Shown here piece by piece: positions 1-7,994 of a stretch of DNA of 17,851 nt; within the stretch, counting starts at the first letter, position 1, and the number at the start of each line of letters is the position of its first letter. The DNA is from Candidatus Omnitrophota bacterium (lineage in GTDB: Bacteria > Omnitrophota > Gorgyraeia > Gygaellales > Profunditerraquicolaceae): contig JAHFFQ010000174.1 of NCBI GenBank assembly GCA_023247875.1, forward strand, positions 1 through 17,851, given 5' to 3'. A program made the position numbers and the translations under genes. The notes under the pieces were generated by a model, which saw only the letters and a list, made by a program, of their open reading frames with translations, made no database searches and had not been told where the DNA came from.

Positions 1-1043
1 TGGAAAAAGTATTGAAGTTAAGGGATGTTTGCGAATTTGAAATCTATCAAAAAGAATTTGAGGCGAAATGTGCCTCTTATTTCGGTGTTCCGTTTGCGCT
101 AGGCATGTCTTCAGGGACAGCCGCTCTTTCTCTTTCGCTGGTAGCGCTGGGTATAGGGCCGGCTGATTATGTAATTACCACGCCACATACCTATATCGCA
201 ACTGCCCTGGCAATATCTGATATCGGGGCCACTCCTTTATTTGTAGATGTCAGAGAAGATTCTAATATAGACCCGGCTGAAATAGAAAAGAAAATCTCGC
301 CTAAGGTCAAGGCCATTATTCCTGTCCATCTCTATGGGATACCTTGTTCGATAAGAGAAATTGTCGCATCGGCAAAAATACAAGGGCTTTACGTGGTTGA
401 AGATTGCTGTCAGGCTCTAGGAGCAACTATTGAAGGTAAGAAGGTGGGAACTTTTGGAGATTTCGGATGCTTTAGCTTCCATCCTTCTAAAATAGTCGGC
501 GGCCTGGGGGACGGCGGGATGGCCATTACCTCAGATCCCATAGTGGCGAAAAATATGGAAAGATTACGGGAGGCATTGTACAATGATAAGGAAGTGCTGA
601 AGAGTTTAAAAACCCCTGCTTCATTAGACGTGATCCATATCCCTTTTTTAAAGGTCAAGCTGAGGCACATAAACGAAATAATAGAAAAGAAGAAATTAAT
701 CGCGAATATTTATAATTCAATGATTTCTGGGATCCCGGGAGTCATTTTGCCGCAAATTGAAAACAATTGCACAAGTTCATTCCGTAATTATACGATAAGA
801 GTCCCGGAGAGAGGGCGTCTATTAAAATATTTGTTATCAAAAGGTATTGAAGCAAAGATCTTCTACGATACGCCGTTACATTTAAGAAATGAGTTTGCGC
901 ACCTCGGCTATGAAAAAGGCGATTTTCCTGTTTGCGAGAAAATCTATGAGGAGATAATTTCTTTGCCAATCTCATATGCTTTGGCATCCCAGGACATTGA
1001 GAAAATAGCCGGATTAATAAGAAGATTTTATGACCCCCACTAA
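1..1043 (+). CDS. DegT/DnrJ/EryC1-family sugar aminotransferase (5' partial)
   Basis: PLP-dependent aminotransferase of the DegT/DnrJ/EryC1 (ArnB-like) family, which transfers an amino group to a keto-sugar nucleotide in the cytoplasm. The frame is open to the left edge (first whole codon at 3), so the true start lies upstream; about 20-25 N-terminal residues are probably missing compared with the usual 360-370. Counting from the TTG at 12, the family motifs are SSGTAA (33-38, phosphate/PLP binding), VVEDCCQALGA (128-138, with D131 expected at the pyridine nitrogen) and FSFHPSKIVGGLGDGGM (154-170, with K160 the expected Schiff-base lysine). The catalytic residues are intact. It is separated from the next gene by 32 bp. 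Its place beside glycosyltransferases and a flippase fits amino-sugar supply for a surface glycan. Family assignment is firm; the specific sugar is unknown. Confidence 0.93.
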   Translation, partial: EKVLKLRDVCEFEIYQKEFEAKCASYFGVPFALGMSSGTAALSLSLVALGIGPADYVITTPHTYIATALAISDIGATPLFVDVREDSNIDPAEIEKKISPKVKAIIPVHLYGIPCSIREIVASAKIQGLYVVEDCCQALGATIEGKKVGTFGDFGCFSFHPSKIVGGLGDGGMAITSDPIVAKNMERLREALYNDKEVLKSLKTPASLDVIHIPFLKVKLRHINEIIEKKKLIANIYNSMISGIPGVILPQIENNCTSSFRNYTIRVPERGRLLKYLLSKGIEAKIFYDTPLHLRNEFAHLGYEKGDFPVCEKIYEEIISLPISYALASQDIEKIAGLIRRFYDPH

Positions 1044-1075
1044 CATCATATTGTTAAAGAAAAGGGGAGCGGATC

Positions 1076-2119
1076 TTGGCTAAGGAATGTCTGCAGGATA
1101 AAGAAAAGCTGGCATGCTGTTACCGCAGCTTTTATAAAATGTCGATCATCCCCTCAAGGGACGGTGATGCCGTAGTCGCTACATGCGGGGATAATATGTC
1201 TTATCCGGAGAATAAGGTAATTGTTAAGGAAAATATCAAAGGTGCCTGGAATTCGCCTCAGTTTCGGTTCCAGAGGAAGCTGATATTGAAAAATGACTGG
1301 AGTCCTTGCAAAGGGGCTTGCTGTGTATTTCATCCATTTGGCCTTGAAGATAAATTCTTAGATGATCCTGATGTAAAGTCGGCGATCGCGGGAAAAAAGG
1401 AGGAGCTTGCTTATGCTCCAAAACTCCTGGCGATCATCCCTTCCCATGCCTGTAACTTCGACTGTTATTCCTGTTATCATGTTTTTAAGAAGAACAGCAG
1501 AATAAAATACCGCTTGAAAGATAATTTGCTGAAAGAAATCGAAGAGACCCTGATCCCCTCAGCCGAGAATGTGCTTATCTCCGGAGGGGAGCCATTCTTT
1601 GCGCAAGAATCGCGCGAGTTTATCGACCGGCTGGTCTTAAACCATCCGCATAAGCAAATAGCGATTAATACCAACGGATCGCTTATCCATGAATATGGGC
1701 TGGATAAGATCATAGGAAGTAACCTGCATCTTACGATCACTGTTTACGGCATGGAAGCTAAGACGTATGAGGCGGTAACAAAAAGGAATAACCGTGATAT
1801 TGTCTTTTGCAACATAGAAGAGCTTATCGCGCGCCGCTATAAAAGGATGCAGTTGATTTTTCTGGTAAGCGAAAGATCCTTTAACGATAGCGAGAAATTC
1901 TGCGAATTTATTGCCGGGCATGAGGGCTTAAACGGCATAGTCAGAAACAATTGGTATGAAGGCGCAAAATTCTGGGGATTAATGAATAGATTGGAAGAAA
2001 AATACGCCAGTATCTCTTCCCGGCTTAAGTTCCAGTATCAAAATGTGTCATTGCCGAGGGCTATATACAGAAGGTTTTACAATCCGATACACTCATTGAG
2101 GTATCTACTGCGAAGATAA
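1076..2119 (+). CDS. Radical SAM protein with N-terminal SPASM-like segment, tandem copy 1
   Basis: Predicted radical SAM enzyme, 347 residues; substrate unknown. The TTG start is supported by a good ribosome site (AGGGGAG at 1063-1069, 6 bp spacing) and by an in-frame stop at 1055-1057. Residues 30-85 look like a SPASM auxiliary-cluster segment: C37 followed by DNM, then NIKGAWNSPQF, an RKLIL stretch, and C78/C82/C83. The radical SAM core follows, with CxxxCxxC at C126/C130/C133 and the SAM-contact motif SGGEP (169-173). This order (SPASM-like first, SAM core second) is the reverse of the usual arrangement, and there is no C-terminal SPASM domain. The gene is the left member of a 1116-bp tandem duplication. 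Residues 139-347 are identical to the next gene, whereas 23 substitutions fall in residues 21-138. It could be a maturase or a glycan-modifying enzyme; nothing in the sequence decides. Confidence 0.85.
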   Translation: MAKECLQDKEKLACCYRSFYKMSIIPSRDGDAVVATCGDNMSYPENKVIVKENIKGAWNSPQFRFQRKLILKNDWSPCKGACCVFHPFGLEDKFLDDPDVKSAIAGKKEELAYAPKLLAIIPSHACNFDCYSCYHVFKKNSRIKYRLKDNLLKEIEETLIPSAENVLISGGEPFFAQESREFIDRLVLNHPHKQIAINTNGSLIHEYGLDKIIGSNLHLTITVYGMEAKTYEAVTKRNNRDIVFCNIEELIARRYKRMQLIFLVSERSFNDSEKFCEFIAGHEGLNGIVRNNWYEGAKFWGLMNRLEEKYASISSRLKFQYQNVSLPRAIYRRFYNPIHSLRYLLRR

Positions 2120-2122
2120 TAA

Positions 2123-3235
2123 ATGATGAAAAAAGAAGCCATATCACTTGCCGTTGAAAAAGTAAGGTTTTACCTGCGCGACTGGCGGATCTTGGCTAAG
2201 GAATGCCTGCAGGATAAAGAAAAGCTGGCATGCTGTTACCGCAGCTTTTATAGAATGACGATCACCCCTTCAAGGGACGGTGATGCCATAATTGCGCCAT
2301 GTTGGAATAATATGTTCCATCCGGAGAATAAGGTAATTGTTAAGGAAAATATCAAAGGTGCCTGGAATTCGCCTCAGTTTCGGTTCCAGAGGAAGCTGAT
2401 ATTGAAAAATGACTGGAGTTTTTGCAAGGGGGCCAGTTGTGCGTTTGATTCATTTTTTCGCGAAGATAAATTCTTAGATGATCCTGATGTAAAGTCGGCG
2501 ATCGCGGGAAAAAAGGAGGAGCTTGCTTATGCTCCAAAACTCCTGGCGATCATCCCTTCCCATGCCTGTAACCACGAATGTTTCAGCTGCTTTTATGTTT
2601 TTATGAAGAACAGCAGAATAAAATACCGCTTGAAAGATAATTTGCTGAAAGAAATCGAAGAGACCCTGATCCCCTCAGCCGAGAATGTGCTTATCTCCGG
2701 AGGGGAGCCATTCTTTGCGCAAGAATCGCGCGAGTTTATCGACCGGCTGGTCTTAAACCATCCGCATAAGCAAATAGCGATTAATACCAACGGATCGCTT
2801 ATCCATGAATATGGGCTGGATAAGATCATAGGAAGTAACCTGCATCTTACGATCACTGTTTACGGCATGGAAGCTAAGACGTATGAGGCGGTAACAAAAA
2901 GGAATAACCGTGATATTGTCTTTTGCAACATAGAAGAGCTTATCGCGCGCCGCTATAAAAGGATGCAGTTGATTTTTCTGGTAAGCGAAAGATCCTTTAA
3001 CGATAGCGAGAAATTCTGCGAATTTATTGCCGGGCATGAGGGCTTAAACGGCATAGTCAGAAACAATTGGTATGAAGGCGCAAAATTCTGGGGATTAATG
3101 AATAGATTGGAAGAAAAATACGCCAGTATCTCTTCCCGGCTTAAGTTCCAGTATCAAAATGTGTCATTGCCGAGGGCTATATACAGAAGGTTTTACAATC
3201 CGATACACTCATTGAGGTATCTACTGCGAAGATAA
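2123..3235 (+). CDS. Radical SAM protein with N-terminal SPASM-like segment, tandem copy 2 (chimeric N-terminus)
   Basis: Paralogue of the preceding gene, 370 residues, starting 3 bp after its stop. Residues 1-20 (MMKKEAISLAVEKVRFYLRD) are the same as the first 20 residues of the next gene, and the shared radical SAM protein joins at about residue 22. This makes it a chimera produced by the duplication. The SPASM-like segment has C60 within PCWNNM, closer to the common SPASM CWNNM pattern than copy 1, and C101 and C106; the cysteine equivalent to copy 1 C82 is serine. The SAM core has C149/C153/C156 and SGGEP at 192-196. From residue 162 it is identical to copy 1. Start is the tandem ATG at 2123/2126, with only a weak ribosome site; an internal TTG at 2192 would give the copy 1 N-terminus. 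The two stops TAA TAA precede the next ATG. Function unknown beyond radical SAM chemistry. Confidence 0.83.
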   Translation: MMKKEAISLAVEKVRFYLRDWRILAKECLQDKEKLACCYRSFYRMTITPSRDGDAIIAPCWNNMFHPENKVIVKENIKGAWNSPQFRFQRKLILKNDWSFCKGASCAFDSFFREDKFLDDPDVKSAIAGKKEELAYAPKLLAIIPSHACNHECFSCFYVFMKNSRIKYRLKDNLLKEIEETLIPSAENVLISGGEPFFAQESREFIDRLVLNHPHKQIAINTNGSLIHEYGLDKIIGSNLHLTITVYGMEAKTYEAVTKRNNRDIVFCNIEELIARRYKRMQLIFLVSERSFNDSEKFCEFIAGHEGLNGIVRNNWYEGAKFWGLMNRLEEKYASISSRLKFQYQNVSLPRAIYRRFYNPIHSLRYLLRR

Positions 3236-3238
3236 TAA

Positions 3239-4267
3239 ATGATGAAAAAAGAAGCCATATCACTTGCCGTTGAAAAAGTAAGGTTTTACCTGCGCGATTC
3301 CAAGAACCTTGTTTTGCGTCAATTTGGGCTGTTAAAACTCTCTACGTTAATCTTAGCCTTAACCGATAAATGCAATTTGAAATGTGTTATGTGCGATATT
3401 TGGGAAAAAAAAGGAGAGGAGATCCGAGAATTGGATTTTATTAAGATCCGGCAGCTGCTGGAACTCGGTGGTTTAAAGCAGCTTAAACATATATCCCTGA
3501 CAGGAGGAGAGCCGTTTCTGCGTAAGGATATTTGTGACATAGTTTTGACAATCAAAGGTTTTTATCCCCGATCAAGCATCACCATTTCTTCGAATGGTAC
3601 ATTGACCGGTCAGATAATGGATTTTTTGCGCAGGACACAACAATATACGAATATCAGCATTGAACTTAGTTTGTTGGGCATAAAAACACACGATGACATC
3701 TCGGGGGTAAAGGGATCTTTTGCAAACCTTGAAAATACAATTCATGAAGTACGTAACGGGTTCCCCGCGTTGAATTTGAAGGCGAAATTCGTGATTACCC
3801 CCTGGAACTATCTTACGATTAAAGAGACAGCGGATTATTGCCAGGAGCAAAACATTCCGCTTATGTTCAAGATCGTAGAAAACGTAAGATCTTATACCAA
3901 TTCCCTTAAGTACCGTCAGAATTTAGTAAACAAAAGCCTCATTTTTAATGCTGAACAACTAAAATCGATTATAGATGCGCTTAAGAAACTAAGGAATAGC
4001 CGGACAGTTAACCGGGTCTGCACGGGGCAGCTTATTAACTGTTTAGAAGGTAAGAAAATAAGCAAAAAATGCTTTGTGCCGTTCCTTTCTTTGTTTATTA
4101 ATTCTGAAGGCAGCATTTATCGCTGCCGCATGCATGATCCGATAGGCAGTATTAGTAAAGAGCTTTTTAACTTTATTACCGCGGGAAATCTATTGGCAGA
4201 AAACCGGTTTGATGGTGACAGCCAAATGTGCGGTCAATGCGTTTCTCTCTTACGCTTTTTAATGTGA
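3239..4267 (+). CDS. Radical SAM protein with C-terminal SPASM-like domain
   Basis: Predicted radical SAM enzyme of 342 residues in the common domain order. The core cluster motif is CNLKCVMC (C45/C49/C52), followed by LTGGEPFLRKD with GGEP at 89-92. The C-terminal region has C278, G291 and C296 spaced as in the SPASM motif (C-x12-G-x4-C), then a CxxC pair at C331/C334. The last part of a full SPASM motif (the final two cysteines) is absent, as the protein ends 8 residues later. Its first 20 codons are duplicated at the start of the upstream gene. They fit naturally here, because they lead into a typical rSAM beta strand (TLILALTDKCN), so this gene is probably their original owner. The stop overlaps the start region of the SGNH hydrolase, indicating one operon. 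The substrate is not evident; a sugar- or peptide-modifying role is possible. Confidence 0.88.
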   Translation: MMKKEAISLAVEKVRFYLRDSKNLVLRQFGLLKLSTLILALTDKCNLKCVMCDIWEKKGEEIRELDFIKIRQLLELGGLKQLKHISLTGGEPFLRKDICDIVLTIKGFYPRSSITISSNGTLTGQIMDFLRRTQQYTNISIELSLLGIKTHDDISGVKGSFANLENTIHEVRNGFPALNLKAKFVITPWNYLTIKETADYCQEQNIPLMFKIVENVRSYTNSLKYRQNLVNKSLIFNAEQLKSIIDALKKLRNSRTVNRVCTGQLINCLEGKKISKKCFVPFLSLFINSEGSIYRCRMHDPIGSISKELFNFITAGNLLAENRFDGDSQMCGQCVSLLRFLM

Positions 4268-5268
4268 GACAGGCACACGTAGTCTGGCTAGCTTTATCAG
4301 TCGTTGTTTTATTTGACATTTCTTTAAAAACTTTTATGCCGCCTTTTTATAGGGCGACAAAATACGGATGGAATATTCCTGAGAATACCGCATATCAAAG
4401 AGTTGTTGAAGACAGCCCGGGCAGGCTAAGGCATATAACGATCAGGTATTTTGAGAACGGATTTAAAAGGTGGGCAGACCCGGATACAAGAAGAACCAAA
4501 ATATTTATTTTGGGGGACTCATTCACGGATATGGTCTGGGTATCGACCGGAGAAGAGTGGTATTCTTACCTGCAAAAGAAATTTACTAATTCTGAATTTT
4601 TTGTTTACGGGGTCAGAGGTTACGGCTCACTCCAGGAATTTATGGTGTTAAGTGATTTTATCGAGAAAATCAAGCCTGATATAATAATTCTGCAATTTTG
4701 CTCCAATGACTTCTGCGATAATTTATGCCCCTTGGATAGAAAGTCGTATCCTTTTAACAATTACGGGGTAAGGCCGTATTTAGAAAATGGGAGCATTGTT
4801 TACCGGCTTACCGCCCCGTTCTCCTGGCTGAGGACGCACTCTTTTACCGCGGACCTGCTGCTTTACATTTATGACGGAGTTATGCGAAAAATATCGGAAA
4901 GAAGCTTTTTGGCCGATACAAAAAGAAGAAAAATTTTGCTGGAGTACCATCCAAAGAACAAAGAGATAGAGCGGTTACACAGCGAGGCATTTATCGTTAC
5001 AGAAAAGATCATGAATATGATAAAAAGAAAAACAGGCAATATACCGGTTTATTTCATGGATGTTTCTAACCCGGATGATCCCCGTGGTGAATATTTGTGT
5101 AAAGGCGCAGGTTTTATTTACATCCCCGGAATTATCGAATATCTAGTCTCAAAAGAAAAAGATGGCTATTGCGTCACCGCCTCTCATGATAAACACTGGA
5201 ATCTTCTTGGCAATAGATTTATCGGCGATAAACTTACAGAATATTTTTTAAAAGAAGGCTTTAAATAA
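4237..5268 (+). CDS. SGNH/GDSL-type hydrolase, membrane-anchored
   Basis: Predicted SGNH-fold esterase or acyl hydrolase. Counting from the upstream GTG at 4228, the motifs are ILGDSF with the nucleophile S98 (block I), GVRGYGS around G131 (block II), QFCSND with N160 and D161 (block III), and SHDKHWNLLGN with D321 and H323 (block V), so the catalytic set is complete. A single hydrophobic stretch near the N-terminus (VVWLALSVVVLFDI) suggests a signal anchor and an extracytoplasmic domain. Three starts are possible: GTG 4228, ATG 4237 (chosen) and GTG 4264; the last overlaps the upstream stop by 4 bp. None has a clear ribosome site. The HWN..G C-terminus resembles SGNH proteins that add or remove acetyl groups on exopolysaccharides. 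In this locus a role in O-acyl editing of the glycan is reasonable but inferred. Confidence 0.85.
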   Translation: MRFSLTLFNVRQAHVVWLALSVVVLFDISLKTFMPPFYRATKYGWNIPENTAYQRVVEDSPGRLRHITIRYFENGFKRWADPDTRRTKIFILGDSFTDMVWVSTGEEWYSYLQKKFTNSEFFVYGVRGYGSLQEFMVLSDFIEKIKPDIIILQFCSNDFCDNLCPLDRKSYPFNNYGVRPYLENGSIVYRLTAPFSWLRTHSFTADLLLYIYDGVMRKISERSFLADTKRRKILLEYHPKNKEIERLHSEAFIVTEKIMNMIKRKTGNIPVYFMDVSNPDDPRGEYLCKGAGFIYIPGIIEYLVSKEKDGYCVTASHDKHWNLLGNRFIGDKLTEYFLKEGFK

Positions 5269-5269
5269 C

Positions 5270-6424
5270 ATGAAACTATCCGTACCTACAAATTGGCAGC
5301 CCGATTTATTGGGCAGAATAAATAAATCTAAGGTTATTGAGATCTATGGAAAATTGGGTTGCGACCCTATAGGCGGAGGCAGGCCATCGTTTACGCTGCC
5401 GTCTATTGATAAGCGCCGGGTTAAGGATTATATCTTGAAGGTGCACCAGAATGGCTTGAAATTTAATTATCTCTTAAATGCCGTATGCCTGGGTAATATT
5501 GAATGGTCAGCTGCCGGGCAGAAAAGGATAAGAGGATTTCTTGACTGGTTAACCACTCTAGATGTCGATGTGGTCACCGTCAGCATACCATATCTGCTTG
5601 AGCTGGTTAAGAAGCGCTATCCTCACTTTGAAACTAAAGTATCGGTATGCGCCGCAGTTTGCGACCCCTTACAGGCAAAATACTGGGAAGATATGGGAGC
5701 GGATACGATTACTCTTTCTCCATGGGCGGTAAACCGCAGTTTTAAAACCTTAAGAGAAATAAGGCAGGCGGTAAAATGCAAATTGCAGGTATACGCGAAT
5801 ACACGTTGCCTATCCGGATGTCCTTCTGTCCAGTACCATTATTCATCACACAGCCATTCTTCAAGGACCAAGGATAGAGCATCCAGCATTAATTACTGCA
5901 GGTTTTCTTGTAACTACCTGATATTCAAAGAACCCTGGAGGCTTATTTCAGCCTGCTGGATCCGCCCGGAAGATTTACCATACTATGAGACAGTGGGAAT
6001 AAATTCAGTTAAATTATCCGACCGGAGCATGGAAACAGAGCAAATCCAGCGCATAGTTGAGGCTTATACAATGGAAAGTTATGGCGGAAACCTTATGGAT
6101 TTATTGTACATAATTTCTGCGAAAAAATTGGCAATCGGGAAGAAACGCAACATCAAGGTACCGCCGCTCAGCAAACTCCTGGACCAAATACCTGTTAATG
6201 ATCCTACCTTCCTGGATAACGGAAAATTAGACGGTTTCCTGAATTTTTTTATTGAAGGCAAGTGCAGCCGTATTAACTGTGACGTGTGCGGATATTGCCG
6301 GGATATCGCGAATAAAGCTTTGTATATTCCTGATGATTATCGTAGCAAATTAATTTCCATCTATGAAGATTTATTTAAAATTATTATCGGCGGAGAGATG
6401 TTTACATGCAGGCAGAAGAACTGA
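5270..6424 (+). CDS. U32-family (PrtC/UbiU-like) Fe-S protein, paralogue 1
   Basis: Member of the family annotated as peptidase U32 (COG0826); 384 residues. Characterised members (UbiU, UbiV, TrhP, RlhA) are Fe-S proteins required for oxygen-independent hydroxylation; the peptidase label is historical and no protease motif is visible. Family-like segments include YANTRCLSGCP (C180, C184), NYCRFSC (C210, C214), CWIRPEDLPYYETVGI (C229 onward) and KLSDR. A further conserved C-terminal quartet is C332-x4-C337-x2-C340-x2-C343, suggesting a second metal site. It is one of three paralogues here; 36 of its first 40 residues match the second. Compared with the others it lacks about 14 residues between 280 and 307, where they carry a YSW..IK..FHP segment. 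ATG starts 1 bp after the upstream stop, and the flippase start overlaps its end by 19 bp. Function in this locus is unknown; a hydroxylase-type role is inferred from the family. Confidence 0.85.
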   Translation: MKLSVPTNWQPDLLGRINKSKVIEIYGKLGCDPIGGGRPSFTLPSIDKRRVKDYILKVHQNGLKFNYLLNAVCLGNIEWSAAGQKRIRGFLDWLTTLDVDVVTVSIPYLLELVKKRYPHFETKVSVCAAVCDPLQAKYWEDMGADTITLSPWAVNRSFKTLREIRQAVKCKLQVYANTRCLSGCPSVQYHYSSHSHSSRTKDRASSINYCRFSCNYLIFKEPWRLISACWIRPEDLPYYETVGINSVKLSDRSMETEQIQRIVEAYTMESYGGNLMDLLYIISAKKLAIGKKRNIKVPPLSKLLDQIPVNDPTFLDNGKLDGFLNFFIEGKCSRINCDVCGYCRDIANKALYIPDDYRSKLISIYEDLFKIIIGGEMFTCRQKN

Positions 6425-7848
6425 ATAAGAAAACGATAAAAGGATTGTCCTGGATAATGCTGGGAGTTGGCGTGCAGCATTTAGTAGACATATCTACTAA
6501 AATAGTATTAGTGAGGCTGCTATTGCCCGTTGAATTTGGCACTATTGCTACGGCGTACATCGTTATTAATCTACTCAGAGTTTTAAATGAAACCGGGATT
6601 TCTACGGCGATAATCCGAAGAAATGACGTAGATGACGAAAGTTTTTCAACAACATTCTTTTTTAATATTTTAATAAGCTTGATTTCACTGGTATCGGCCT
6701 TTATCTTAGCACCTTCCGTAGCCGCTTATTTTAAAAACAATTCGCTGGTGCCGGTTATACGCATATTATCGCTGGTTATCTTTATTGAATCATTCTACTA
6801 TGTCCATAACACGCTTTTGATAAAAAATCTGAATTTTAAGAATACGGTTATTCCTGAATTGGCGGCTGTTGTAATGTATTCCGTTTCTGGCATAACGCTT
6901 GCTTATTTTAAATTTGGCTTATGGAGCCTGGTTTGGTCGTCTTTAGCGCGCTCAATTGTTGCTGTAGTGTTATATTGGAAGTTAAATCCGTGGAGGCCAA
7001 AGCCACGTTTTAATTATCTAAAGTTGAAGACACTATTAGGTTTCGGCATCAAGGTATCAGCAATAAGAATACTAAGGTATGCGAGAAATAATATTGGCTA
7101 TCTTGTGATAGCTAAATTCTTAGGTCCTGTTGCTTTGGGGTATTATTATGTTGCCTATGAAGTGTCGCATTACTGCGATACGCAATTGTTTCCGCTGTTG
7201 AGTAAGATAATCTTTCCCGCCTTCGGCCAATTAGAAGACGCAAGAATGATCAGGAGATACTATTTTAAAGCAGTTAAGTACATCTCTATAATCGGGATTC
7301 CTGTTTCCTTAATCATATTTGCTTTAAGTGCGTGGATAGTATTGTTTTTATATGGATCAAAGTGGCTGCCTTCAGCTGTCCCCATGCAATTTTTGTCATT
7401 ATTGGGTTGTTTAAAACTTATGGAAAACTTAGTATTTAATTCATTATTTATTGCCAAAGGAAATATCGACAAATTCTTCAAAATCAACATAACTATGTTT
7501 TTGATAAATGTTATCGCGGTGTTTATAGGAGTATCCCATGGAATTACAGGCGTTGCCGTGCTTTCTTTATCTGCCGGAATTCTAAATTTTACAATAATTA
7601 TTCTTTCAATACACCCGATAATAAATCACAAATGGCAGGAATATGCAAAAAGCCTTTTTCCGGGAATTTTCTCAGGAGTAATAATGCTGGCGTTCCTATT
7701 GTTATTACGCGCTCTGCCATATGCTGGGGCGGTATTTTTATTGCCAGGGGTAGCATTGGCATTAATAATCTACGTGGTTATGCTAAAATTGTGCAAGGTA
7801 GACATATTCGGGAAAATTAAATTCATTGATAAAACAATTATATCTTAA
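6406..7848 (+). CDS. Wzx/WzxC-type polysaccharide flippase (MOP superfamily)
   Basis: Integral membrane protein of 480 residues, predicted to flip lipid-linked glycan units across the inner membrane. The N-terminus (KKTIKGLSWIMLGVGVQHLV, then VRLLLPVEFGTIATAYIV and LNETGISTAIIRR) is characteristic of the lipopolysaccharide exporters related to WzxC. Hydrophobic segments run through the whole protein, about 12-14 by eye, and a loop around residues 180-230 has the KPRFNYLKLKTLLGFGIKV pattern seen in this family. The ATG at 6406 has a good ribosome site (GGAGAG, 6392-6397, 8 bp spacing) inside the end of the U32 gene, so translation of the two is probably coupled. Length is normal for the family. 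Its presence is the strongest sign that the locus makes an exported glycan by a Wzx-dependent route, although no Wzy polymerase is visible in this window. Confidence 0.92.
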   Translation: MQAEELNKKTIKGLSWIMLGVGVQHLVDISTKIVLVRLLLPVEFGTIATAYIVINLLRVLNETGISTAIIRRNDVDDESFSTTFFFNILISLISLVSAFILAPSVAAYFKNNSLVPVIRILSLVIFIESFYYVHNTLLIKNLNFKNTVIPELAAVVMYSVSGITLAYFKFGLWSLVWSSLARSIVAVVLYWKLNPWRPKPRFNYLKLKTLLGFGIKVSAIRILRYARNNIGYLVIAKFLGPVALGYYYVAYEVSHYCDTQLFPLLSKIIFPAFGQLEDARMIRRYYFKAVKYISIIGIPVSLIIFALSAWIVLFLYGSKWLPSAVPMQFLSLLGCLKLMENLVFNSLFIAKGNIDKFFKINITMFLINVIAVFIGVSHGITGVAVLSLSAGILNFTIIILSIHPIINHKWQEYAKSLFPGIFSGVIMLAFLLLLRALPYAGAVFLLPGVALALIIYVVMLKLCKVDIFGKIKFIDKTIIS

Positions 7849-7994
7849 GACTGCCTGGTAAATAATGCGAGTCAATTCTCAGGCCTTTAAAATATTGACA
7901 AATACGGGAAGGAATGATAACCTGAGTCGTTAAGCAGGTCCGGGATCCCTGGGGTTTTTGAAACCAGATTTTCTGTATGAAGAAGGAGGGGGGA
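7849..7994 (+). promoter_or_regulatory. Spacer with possible promoter and attenuator-like hairpin
   Basis: This is the longest non-coding stretch, before the barrel gene. TTGACA at 7895-7900 is a perfect -35 consensus, but the -10 match is poor (TAACCT at 17 bp, or GATAAC at 15 bp). CTCAGG (7878-7883) and CCTGAG (7921-7926) form an inverted repeat flanking it. Further down, CTGG(G)GTTT and AAACCAG (7949-7967) can form a short stem with a single bulged G and a small loop, followed by ATTTTCT, which resembles a weak intrinsic terminator placed just before the start. The barrel gene may thus have its own promoter and be attenuated. All of this is by eye. Confidence 0.3.

Larger units (their letters stand above)
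1070..3297. repeat. Tandem direct duplication, 1116-bp period, two copies
   Basis: Unit A (about 1070-2181) is repeated as unit B (about 2186-3297) at a constant offset of 1116 bp, with no indels seen by eye. Positions 1489-2181 match 2605-3297 exactly (693 bp). Upstream of that the copies alternate between exact stretches (1203-1303 and 1346-1456) and divergent patches (1136-1202, 1304-1345, 1457-1488). The repeat covers the radical SAM gene, its double stop TAATAA, and the first 20 codons of the following radical SAM gene. The right copy of the first gene therefore begins with those 20 codons. The 3-4 bases at the junction (around 2182-2185) belong to neither flank. Confidence 0.93.

Noticed and set aside
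1136..1489. Diversity-generating retroelement signature in the patches between the tandem radical SAM copies
   Set aside because: Differences are not biased to adenines in one copy (many are T/C, C/T, G/T), they include silent TCC/AGC changes, and there is no reverse transcriptase gene in the window.
2753..3037. 94-residue reading frame on the minus strand, repeated at 1637-1921
   Set aside because: It is antisense to the identical part of the radical SAM copies; its repetition just reflects the duplication, and it has no ribosome site or recognisable domain.
7977..7994. ATG at 7977 as the start of the barrel protein
   Set aside because: It would put the strong AGGAGG ribosome site inside the gene and add a charged MKKEGG before the signal peptide.
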